From Dichetophora obliterata (lineage: Eukaryota; Arthropoda; Insecta; Diptera; Sciomyzidae), in contig OY986435.1 in the NCBI GenBank assembly GCA_963920525.1, positions 269,495,574 to 269,559,573 of the forward strand: a stretch of DNA of 64,000 nt, in the 5' to 3' direction. Positions 55,056 through 64,000 of this stretch are shown in pieces; the first letter of the stretch is position 1; each line of letters begins with the position of its first letter. The notes under the pieces are model-generated. The model did not search any database. It was not told the origin of the DNA and saw only the letters and a program-made list of their open reading frames with translations. Position numbers and translations under genes: made by a program.

Positions 55056-57576
55056 ACATCAAAACAATAAAATGCATATGTAACATATAACGTTTTTTTC
55101 TATAATGAGTTATCTAGTTTTAATGATCTTTTTATCTTTTGGAATGAAGACATTTTTTTGTTTTTTTTTCTCAGCTTAGAAGGTTAGCACGCATCGACTC
55201 ACGGCTTTGCTCGTCGGCAATTGAGTTGGGTTCTACCCTCTATCTGATATTTCGACCCATTAGTTCTTGAACTATTATTTTAATTTACGCGTGCTCGAGG
55301 AACAGGAAAAAGAGAGGACTGATAGAAACCAAAAGGACAACATTAGAAAATCTAGCTCATTGCATTTCGTAGAGCGGGTTTAAAAAAAATTAACGTTTGG
55401 CGTAAAGATGAACCAACACCAAATCTCCGCCCTCCCAGCCATGGTCAGATAATTTACCAAAAGAATTTTCATTCTGACCCCACGAACCAAATCAGGCTAC
55501 TGTTGCCATGCGTTGAAACCAAAATATGATTAAGTTAGAATTTAATTTTTTGTTATTTAATTAACAAGTTCAACTTGTGGCTACAAAGTTTTCTATAATT
55601 AACTCCATTGATTATTTTTTGTTTACAGTAAAACTATAATATGTTGGCTAACAATAAGATTACACAAGTATTTAAAAAAAATCTATATTAAGCCAATGAA
55701 TTTTAGAGAAAAGAAAAAATATTAGATTAATAAAAAAATTATTAATGTCATTAACAATAGTATAGAAATGTATAGAAATAATTTAAATTAATTTAAAAAA
55801 AAAAACATCGCAAAATAAGACAGCTCATTTTTGTGTTGTTAAATTATTTTGCGCCCAGTAAAGGGTTAATGTAAAAGAATTGATAAAAAAATGCAAGTTG
55901 AAGTTCAAGATCAAGGCCATTCGTTTAGTTACGAAAAACCTTGATCCAATTAAAAACTAAAATTGGTACATACATACATACATACAAGTGACAAAGACTT
56001 ACTTGCGTTGTTGTTGTTGTTTAGCAGCTCCCACGACGAAAGATCTTTCTCGCGTTCGCTGTGAAATCTAAGTTGGTTAATTTTTATTGCTAGCAAGAAC
56101 TGACCTGCCTCAATTTTTGGCACCGCAGCATGTTGCTAACGCTCTTTGTTACCCTGATCGTGACCAACTTGCGATTTTTTCTTTTTCGGTTTCTTTTTGT
56201 TTTTTGTTGCATGACATAAATTATTTTACTTTGTCAAATTTTCATTTTTTTTTTATTTCACTCTACTAATTAATTAACTATGAAAATATTCTACCTTTAG
56301 TTATCCATTAAATTTAATTTTTAAACTTTATTCCATTTATTTTTTTTTTTTTTTTTTTTTGAAGAAACATTTAATTCGAAGAAAATCTGAAAATCTCACG
56401 CTATAAGCCTGAATGACTTAATTATCAGCTATGTATACCGATTTTAGAAGCAACATTTTGTTGTTTTTTTTTTGTTGCAATAAACTGCATTGTGTTTTTT
56501 TTTCTTTAACGCGATTTTATGCACATAATTTTATACTTTTATTCTTTACTTTAACTTAGTTTCCTTTTTTTTCATCTTTAAGTATTTTTGCTTTTTTCTT
56601 CTATTTAATTTAATAGCGTTTTACTAAGATTTTAATAATTAGAATGATTTAATGAGAATTTCACTTTTTGTTTCTGCTTAAGTGTCTTTTTAACTTTTAG
56701 TTTTTTTCTTTTCACACGCGTGGTCAGAACATCGAGGTTATAACGTCGATTGTCGAGTAATGACTGCTCTCCACGTTTAGCTGACACGATCTTCTGTCGA
56801 TTGTGTCTCAAATAAACGATATGAAAATTATATCTTGCGAGAAATTTTTATGAACCATGAACTAGGTGCCAATCTACATAATCAAACAAATTAGTTTTGT
56901 AGAAAAATTAAAAATTTAATGAATTATTATTTACCCTTATTTGGATTGGCATCAGAATAACCAAAAGAGAAAAGGGAATTTTAATAAACTTCTTCAAAAT
57001 TAGATTCGGAGTTTATCTAGAAAATTTTTTTAATAGAAATAAGTAAAGTTAGAAGAAAACCTTTGTGCAACTCTATGTTCGCAATACAAAAAAAGAATTT
57101 GTTCTCTTATATAAATAAAGAAAATTTATATCAACACTTACATGAAGAATTTGCAGATTCCCAACTTATTTCCAATTTTTGTGCTAGCAATTTATTAACG
57201 ATGATTTAGTTACAAAAACTTATTAATATTAACTTTAATATATTTACACTTAGTGCAATATATTAGCGCACTTTAGAAGAATTGATCTTTCGGCTTACGT
57301 AGCCAGATAGGAAAAGATCGAGAAATTTTATTTTGATGAGCCAGAAGGCACATGTACCAAAAGTTGTGGCAATGGCCGACTATTTCCGTTGAAAAAAGAG
57401 AATTGATAAAAGTTTGGAAGTAAATATACGTATGTAGCAATGATCTTTATACTGAGCTATATTTTTTTTGACAAATAGATGGCACAACAGACGGAAGTAT
57501 CTAAACAAGTGCTTTTGCAATAATAAAAATAATTTTATATACGGAAACAATAAATTTTTGCGACAAGCGCCATTAC
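55056..57576. other. Non-coding stretch inside the outer inverted repeats
   Basis: No gene recognised. A GC-richer patch at 55185-55500 (CGCATCGACTCACGGCTTTG, CTCCGCCCTCCCAGCCATGG) looks like a fragment of some element's coding or 3' region but has no readable frame of length. T-rich homopolymer runs occur at 56339-56360 and 56467. Confidence 0.45.
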
Positions 57577-57800
57577 ACATATGCGAAAAATATGCAAATT
57601 ATTAGTTCGCCAAATTTAAGGAAAACGTAAACACTGTTAACTATTAAAACTTCTGTGCTATCTCGAGTGTACCTTTAGATTCGAATATCCTTCACACAGG
57701 ACCTTTTGGGTAACAACCAAGAGTAGCATCATGTTTGCCAAAATATTGTTAGTTAAAGTTTATATTTACTTTTGCTTTAACATATATGTAGTTTTTCCTA

Positions 57801-58493
57801 AGGGACGCCTCTATACAGAGGGCTGGACATCAAGAAAAAATTGCAACCTGCAAATCTTGTTTATTTATACGCAAACATCAAATGTTTATGTACACTGTTT
57901 TGATATTTATTTTTAAGAAAGGGAAATAAAACGTATATCATTCGAAAGGTACTGCATCGTAGATGTGCTGAATCATACTAGATTTTAAATTGATGACCTG
58001 TCTGTATCGCCCAATCGCGATACTGTCGGACTTTCCTCCCGACGTGAATAAAATTTCAATCGAGGTTTCCGTCTGGAAGGGATAAAGTAAAATAACACGA
58101 CAGCACTGTTCCCCTCAATTTCGATGTTCGTTGTCAAATTTTCGAAGTGATTGAAAACTATTAATAATGGAGTGTTCTAAAAAATTGGACATTTAAAAGT
58201 TTTTGAAGAAATAATTACACAAGTTGTACTTTCATAAGTGAATATTGAAACGCAAATTTGCTGTATAACATTAGAAAACATATTTGTGATAAAATTATCA
58301 GATTATATTTGTAATAATCGAAGAAAACTTACTTATTTTTGTAATGATATCAGAATCACATTAAAATAATAAGCAACCTTGGTAGTTGTCTTATCCTAAA
58401 AAAACAGCTGATTATAAAAATAAATAATAAGAAAGAGCATAAAATCAAACTCGATAGTATAATTATATGGAGTTCAGTAATAATACGTTAACA
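57801..58493. other. Non-coding stretch
   Basis: No gene. CTGTCTGTATCGCCCAATCG near 57999 starts a more mixed-composition patch of about 120 bases with no assignment. Confidence 0.45.
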
Positions 58494-58832
58494 TTGGGTC
58501 AAATGACTAATTTAAAATGAGTCATTCAAAAGTGTTTACATTGCTTTTTGTTTTTGCGAAAGTATCTCATTGCATTTTACAGCTGGTTGTTTATGGTATT
58601 TTTTTTTTGTATTTGTTGCCTGACGTTTTCCTTTTTTTAAATATGTTCAGTGTTTTTTATCCATTCTTTATTGAATACGTTCGAAATAGTTTGTATTAAG
58701 TTTAAAGAACGTGTCCAATCTCATTAATTTGTTTGTCAAATGGGTTGAATTTCAACTGAGAATGTATTTGGGAAATGAGTTGATTTCGTTTCTCATTTGG
58801 CTGAATGAGCTGAAATGAGTCATTTGGTCCAA
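58494..58832. mobile_element. MITE-like element with TTGGNNCAAATGACT ends
   Basis: Left TTGGGTCAAATGACTAATTT at 58494 and right complement of TTGGACCAAATGACTCATTT ending at 58832. About 30 bases of each end can be paired with a few mismatches. The inside is non-coding, with further AATGAG/CTCATT words. No clear target duplication. Confidence 0.6.
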
Positions 58833-59138
58833 TATAAACGTAGTTTAAGAAAAAAAACTAAATAACATAGATAACGTTATTAGTGTCCGACCGAAACCGG
58901 AATTTTGGCCGAAACCGAAACTGGTTATTGTTATATGAAAATTTAAGTTTTTGCAAATAATTGGTTTTTATTAAAAGGAAACAAAAGTACATACTTTCAT
59001 ACACATAAGAAGAACATTTTGTATAAAAAAGTATTATTTGAATATTGAAGCTTATGATAATTAATTGAAGTTTACTATAATAATCAATGAGATAATTTTT
59101 TGTTTTATTTCTTATTACAAAAGTGTTGTATACTTAAT
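58833..59138. other. Non-coding stretch
   Basis: AT-rich. A CCGAAACCGG...GGCCGAAACC word pair lies near 58891-58920. No gene. Confidence 0.45.
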
Positions 59139-60058
59139 ATTTAGTTTAGTTAAGTTTAGTTAAGTTTAGTTTAGTTGTTTATTGTCTATAAATTTTTAAA
59201 GTTTTTTCATACAGGCATAGTAAACAAAATTTAATACTTCAAAATTAAATTATAGCTAACCTACAATAAGTTAACAGTAATATCAATTATGAGCATTAAT
59301 AAATACATTCTTATAATCACAAAAATCAATATCAATTATACAGTAAAATGAATTATGTTCTTTAAGAGCTCTTAGTAAAGGTTCGTGTATCAAATAATTT
59401 GCTTTATAAAAGTTAATCTTGAAATAGTCAAAATAACGCAAGTTTCTTGTCGGAATATTAAAATTAATTGAGCTTAACAAGTGTGGACAATTAATATTAC
59501 CACAAACTATGTCATACAGAAATATTAAAGACTGAATAGTTCGCCTTGTTTCAAGCGATTTTAAGTGTAGAAGCAAACAGCGATCTTCATAGGAAGGTCT
59601 ATTCAGCGAAATTAAATAATCTCACAGCAAATTTTCGAAATTTTTTTCTGTATTCGTTCAAGTCTCAGTTTACGGACCGCATAGTAGGGATTCCATATAA
59701 ACGACGCATATTCCAAACGATATCTAACAAACGATAGAAAAAGACACTTTAAAGTATTTGGATCATTGAAGTTTGAACAATTTCTCCTTAAGAACGCATT
59801 CATAGAATAAGATTTAGATAGCGTACAAGTGAAATGTCAAACAAATGAAAAATTTGAGTCAAAACAAACACCCAGATCAATAATTTCATTAACACAAGTC
59901 AAACTTGAATTTGCAATATTAAATTATGAAGCTACAACAATCTAATTTTGGCATAAGAAACATGAAAGCATTTATTGATATATAGAAGTAAACGGTTACG
60001 TTTACACCAATCAAAAACAGCATTTAAATCTAATTTCAACAAAGATACATCCAAACGT
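59139..60058 (-). pseudogene. LINE RT C-terminal fragment with AACTAAACTT-type tail
   Basis: Minus strand: LNAVFDWCKRNRLLLYINKC near 60020 (post-motif-C RT region), NAFLRRNCSNFNDPNTLKCL near 59800, FVRYRLEYASFIWNPYYAV near 59720, then ETRRTIQSLIFLYDIVCGNI near 59550 and YLIHEPLLRALKEHN near 59390. Several frameshifts and stops. The 3' end is a run of TAAGTTTAGT-type repeats on the plus strand (59139-59172), a tail type unlike the TAAA tails of copies A-C. A separate CR1/Jockey-like family. Confidence 0.75.
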
Positions 60059-60780
60059 TTTATTATGGATTCAAAACTTCGCTTCAGTCTCAACGTTAAT
60101 ATGGTGATAAATAAGGCAAGAGGAGTCCTTGGTTTCATTAAAAGATGGACTAAAGAATTCAGTGATTCCTTTACTACTAAATTATTATATACCTCTCTCG
60201 TAAGGCCAATTCTTGAATATGCAACAGTTGTATGGAACCCACAATATAATGTCTACATCGACGCCATAGAATCCGTTCAAAAACAGTTTTTACTTTTTGC
60301 TTTACGTCATAGTCGTTGGAACCCCAATATTATGCTTTCATCGTATGAAATACGCCTTAAAATTATTTTACTACCTTCCCTAAGAAGCATAAGAATGATG
60401 ATTAATGTCATGTTTCTATATAAATTACTTCGTGGCGAAATTAATTCGGAATATCTCATCTCAGCTCTAAATTTTAACATCCCAAGGAGAGGAACTAGAC
60501 ATTTTCTGTTTTTCAAGTTGAGTCAGTGCAGTTCTAATTACGGTCTTCATGAACCTTTACGATGTTTGTGCAGTGATTTCAATGATAACTTCAACATAAT
60601 AAATTTTTTCTGATTCGGTAGACGTCTTAAAACGGAAAATTATATTGCATTTAAATAATTAAATCAATTTAACTTCATCCTATTATACCTAACGCAGTTT
60701 TATAACAATGTAATATTGGTAATTGAGATTATTCTGTTTCTCCTTTTTGTCTCGATATTATGTTTTATAAAGTAAGCACC
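60058..60780 (+). pseudogene. LINE RT C-terminal fragment, plus strand, related to copy A
   Basis: A clean frame from about 60064 to a stop at 60611-60613: MDSKLRFSLNVNMVINKARG, VLGFIKRWTKEFSDSFTTKL, LVRPILEYATVVWNPQYNVY, IDAIESVQKQFLLFALRHSR, and ending CSDFNDNFNIINFF. It aligns by eye with the C-terminus of copy A (MDPKLRFNIHVNKIINRAN, then ESVQK then a stop in copy A) but differs at many residues. The 5' end is truncated at the junction with the minus-strand fragment. The 3' UTR runs to about 60780 without a visible tail. Confidence 0.8.
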
Positions 60781-61324
60781 ATCAAATATGAATCGTTTTT
60801 AAAACTTACTTTTTAATTATTCAATATTTTAATTTTAAATCGAATTGGGATTTACGTGCTCACGTGGTTTCCTGATTTGAAATTAGACTGAACTCACACT
60901 ATCACCTGGATTGGTGTGCCAGAGTATATGAGATTTATCTCATTTCCACGTAGGTCCTTGGGTTGGACAATGGCCGCAAACCAGTTAAAATGAGTTTAGT
61001 GTTTTGGATTGTTTTTGAAATCAGGATTGTTTTTCGGGTACCTTAAATTGATAATTACTATTATTTAATTCAATGTTGCTTATTTATATAGAATCAAGTT
61101 TATTTAAATACGCGTTTTATATATACTATATTTTTAAATTCCGCTGAAAAGCCAATTAATGTGCTTAGTGGAAAATCCTAATTGCCAATAGGGGGTATGT
61201 TTTAGTACGTAGGTACATTCTGTCTGTCCCGGCTGATTCGGGCAGGATCTAGAATGTAAATCGTGCATGCGTATAGGACGGGTATACATACGTATTTTTG
61301 GAAGATTTCATAGCTCCGGGTGAA
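60781..61324. other. Non-coding stretch
   Basis: No gene recognised. GATTCGGGCAGGATCTAGAA near 61235 is a GC-richer patch without assignment. Confidence 0.45.
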
Positions 61325-61690
61325 TCCAAAAAAAAAAAGCTGTTGCGTACAGCTTTGTAAATTTTTAAATCATCAGCATATTGTAAGTAATTTGAAAAAG
61401 AAAAACAACGACTTATGTCATTAATAAATAAAATTAAAAGAAAAGGTCCCTAATATACTGCCCTGTGGGACACCAGGTTTTGTAGTAAATGATGTAGATT
61501 TTGATGTTGAAGTTAGAAGGTGTTGACCGCCCCTGTACGAAGCCATGCTGTGATGATATTATTACCGTTTTCAATACAAAATCCAATTAAGTTTTAATTA
61601 TATGTTCAAACAGTTTAGAAGTGTTAGAAAGTTTAGAGATCGGGCGGTAATTAGATACACAATTTTTCTATCAGACTTAAATACAGGGGC
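61325..61690 (-). pseudogene. LINE RT fragment with an internal deletion
   Basis: Minus strand, in sense: a YRPISKLSNTSKLFEHIIK-like block in broken frames (61655-61580), SQHGFV (near 61550), then directly STSFTTKPGVPQGSILGPFL (near 61480), LLILFINDISRCFSFSNYLQ and YADDLKIYK (near 61375). Motif A and its surroundings are missing between the GFV and SGVPQG regions, so about 60-70 residues were deleted. YADD itself is intact. Confidence 0.72.
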
Positions 61691-61771
61691 AGGGGCGTAC
61701 CGAAGCCATTTTGATTATCAATGTATTTCGTATCAATGTATTTCGGCCGACTGGATACCCTTAAGTCCCGA

Positions 61772-63740
61772 CTTCTTTTAAATACAACTTAGTTGAATTA
61801 TATAAAGTTACTCAAATTGATATCGCTTCCATACCCGTAATTGATAATAAATTTATAATTGGAGAAGACAATTTAAAACTTAACATCATTGGATCATATT
61901 TTAAAAGTGTACACCAAATAGAAACAATGTCAACTAGTACGGAAGAATTAGTAAACATAGAAATATCAAGATTTCTTAACATGAACAATTTTTCAAATAC
62001 CCTTCTAAATTTTTCCGATAACCTAAAATCTGACAACTTAATGGAAAACCAAACATTAAATTACTATACAACAATGCCAGAACTAACAGAAGTTTTTAGA
62101 AAACTCAACAACAAATTATCGTCAGGCTTGGATAATATTCCGAACATAGCTCTCAAACACATGCCCGTTGAAATAATTAAAAAATATTGCATTATTTTTA
62201 ATAACCTACTTAATAACTACTATTTTCCAAGCTACTGGAAAACATCAAAAGTCTTTCCAATTGTAAAAAAGAAAAAAGATGCTTCTGATCCATCTTATTA
62301 TAGGCCAATAAGCCTTCTACCTAACATTGGGAAAGTATTTGAAATTCTTATTAATAAATCAATTTTATTCGTATGTGATCAAAACAACATTACACCGAAA
62401 AATCAGTTTGGGTTCAAGAAACAGCACTCAACAGTTGACGCAAAAAACAAACTTACATCCGATATATTTTGGCATTTAAACGACAAGAGCAATACAGCAG
62501 CCTGTTTAATAGATATTAAAATAGCATTCGATACGGTTTGGATTGACGCGCTTATATACAAAATTATAACATATGAGTTTCCCAATCACCTCATAAAAAT
62601 AATTATATCAATGATAAAAGAAAAAAAATTTGTAGTAACAGATGGACACAATACGACAAACAGAATATTTGATATACCCAATGGACTGCCACAAAGCACA
62701 GTCACCGCTGCTATCCTATTCAATATATATACTTCTGAGATTTTAAATAAATTAGAAAGGTCCCTTGCTTTTGCTGACGATGTGGTACTATATGCACATG
62801 GCTATAAAATAGAAGATATCCAAAGAAACTTACAAACTAAATTTAATTATTTCCAAAATTATTGTAACACGTGGAAACTTAAGATAAGCTACGCAAAATG
62901 TGAAGTAATATTATTTCGTTCCCCTCTTAGACGTGGAAATCACGATCTTCGTAAAAACTGGAAAAATTTGAAAATCGTTACTGCAAACGGCTATCAAATT
63001 CCAACAGAATTAAACGTTAGATATTTAGGGATTCATTTAGATAAATTTCTTTATTTTAACAACATAATAAAATCATGTTAGAAAAAGCAAGATCTGCGTT
63101 TATGCTTTTAAAAAAACTTTTTTACTCACAACATCTGAATAGTGATGTAAAAATAATTTGCTATAAAGCATTTATAAGACCAATTTTAACTTATGCTTGC
63201 CCAATTTGGTGGAATATAAGTCCGTCATATATGGAGAAACTTCGTATATTTGAAAGAAAATGTCTTAGAGCATGTATGCATATGTATCGAAGTCAACATT
63301 CAAGCTACACACATTATATATCAAACAAAACACTTCTAGAAGCTTCTGAAATATCAAGAATCGATCAAGAATCGAAACTGGTCAGAAATCATTTTGCAAG
63401 AGCAAAACAAGCTGAAAATAACATAATTTCTGGAGCATTTTATCCAAATCCTTTGTATTTTGAAAAATCTTTGGAGAGAGGGTAAATACCACCAGAAGCA
63501 TTTCTTTATCTCGACACACTAGGTTATCTATCAGATTCATGCAACATACCAATAATTTACCACGTAAATAGAAGGGCGACTGACAAACGAATTCAACATG
63601 CTTCAATGATAGGCTCGAACCGATTTATAAATTGGAAATATTGTAGTAATATATCTGAACGCGACAAATATAATAATGATCGATTAAATACAAATAAATA
63701 CTGGTGGCTTGACTGGCAAGTAGGTAACACTCAGCCTTAA
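61772..63740 (+). pseudogene. Jockey-clade LINE ORF2, reverse transcriptase and C-terminus
   Basis: Plus strand, 5'-truncated (the endonuclease is missing). Sense begins about 61772 and passes ATG 61927. Motifs: SYYRPISLLPNIGKVFEILI near 62293, NQFGFKKQHSTVDAKNKLTS near 62401, LIDIKIAFDTVWIDALIYK near 62506 (motif A Asp kept), NGLPQSTVTAAILFNIYTSE near 62680 (usually QQGTVNSP), AFADDVVLYAHG with FADD at 62770-62781, YLGIHLDK near 63020, LTYACPIWWNISPSYMEKLR near 63187, FERKCLRACMHMYRSQHSSY near 63250. A frameshift near 63070 and a TAA at 63483-63485 break it; after the TAA the same frame goes on (PPEAFLYLDTLGYLSDS to KYWWLDWQVG) to the true stop at 63738-63740. The ordered series is characteristic of Jockey-clade elements of flies. 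Confidence 0.88.
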
Positions 63741-64000
63741 CATTTTTATTTTTTATTGTTAGGAGTTTTTTTATAATTAAAACAAAACCAAACTACACTT
63801 TTTAACAGTTTTTATTCCTTTTTTGCTGTTTATTTTAACATTACTGCTGAAATTAAAAAAATAATAAAATAAAAAATTGAGATTGATAAATTATAAACGT
63901 ATAAAAAAAAATATTGTATGTTTCGAGTACCGTTAAAGGGCATTTACATAATTGTATTTTTTTTATAGTAAGTAGTTATCACTGTTTTACTTGTTTGTCT
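63741..64000. other. 3' flank of the Jockey fragment
   Basis: AT-rich sequence, partly the element's 3' UTR. No poly(A) tail can be identified with confidence. Confidence 0.5.

Larger units (their letters stand above)
54192..57800. repeat. Pair of about 230-bp inverted repeats 3.1 kb apart
   Basis: Left arm 54192-54445 and right arm 57577-57800. Shared blocks in inverted order: AGAAAAACTACATATGT, TTTAACTAACAATATT, then GTGTGAAGGATATTCGAATC and TAAAGGTACA, then GTTTTCCTTAAATTTGGCGA. Identity is roughly 75-80 percent. They could be the terminal repeats of one large decayed DNA element or two opposite copies of a shorter one. The interval contains the palindrome at 54465 and otherwise no recognisable transposase. 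Confidence 0.7.

Noticed and set aside
59139..60780. Twin-priming (5' inversion) of one LINE
   Set aside because: Both arms contain the RT C-terminus and encode different proteins, so they cannot be two parts of one element.

Overview
The window is AT-rich eukaryotic DNA from an insect, most likely a higher dipteran and plausibly a tephritid fruit fly. Three things support this. There is a single host coding exon (52110-52289, minus strand) whose protein I recognise as the N-terminus of fly choline acetyltransferase. A DD41D Tc1/mariner transposase is present, a type first described in Ceratitis. The mobile elements are of dipteran type: Jockey and CR1-like LINEs, RNase H-bearing LINEs, Helentrons and Tc1. 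No bacterial features (operons, ribosome binding sites, CRISPR) are present.

Layout. If the ChAT call is right, the window is one exon inside very large introns on the minus strand: more than 52 kb downstream of the exon and more than 11 kb upstream, filled with nested, mostly dead mobile elements. 1.5-6.2 kb: a nearly full-length CR1/Jockey-like LINE (copy A, minus) with an intact PHD-finger ORF1 and a damaged ORF2 (endonuclease plus reverse transcriptase). 8.2-10.1 kb: a Helentron remnant with helicase and endonuclease pieces. 10.1-11.7 kb: a tRNA-like repeat interrupted by a palindromic TTCGTTCG-rich element. 12.5-13.5 kb: a long-palindrome hAT-like element with an 8-bp duplication. 15.7-22.3 kb: a pile of Helitron and Helentron ends, an RNase H LINE and a scrambled RTE-like LINE. 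24.0-26.3 kb: LINE copy B broken by a Tc1 fragment. 29-33 kb: direct repeats, a 126-bp tandem array and two large palindromes. 33.3-35.35 kb: an unclassified DNA transposon with about 280-bp terminal inverted repeats. 35.6-36.9 kb: the DD41D element. 37.3-39.5 kb: LINE copy C with a mutated active site. 42.0-43.2 kb: an inverted second copy of the tRNA-like repeat. 44-49 kb: Helentron, LINE and Helitron remnants. 52.1 kb: the ChAT exon. 53.8-57.8 kb: hairpins and nested inverted repeats. 59.1-63.7 kb: four truncated LINEs, including a Jockey ORF2.

The most interesting signals are: (1) an A AAA AAC heptamer set in frame directly before the ORF1 stop of LINE copy A, where a -1 shift would open the endonuclease/RT frame, which has no usable ATG of its own; (2) the 33.3-35.35 kb transposon; (3) a repeat family carrying a tRNA-like A/B-box module, present as two inverted copies that each host a different insertion; (4) a 61-bp near-perfect hairpin near the host exon. 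Coordinates of degenerate elements are approximate. Everything was read by eye, and no alignment or database search was run.
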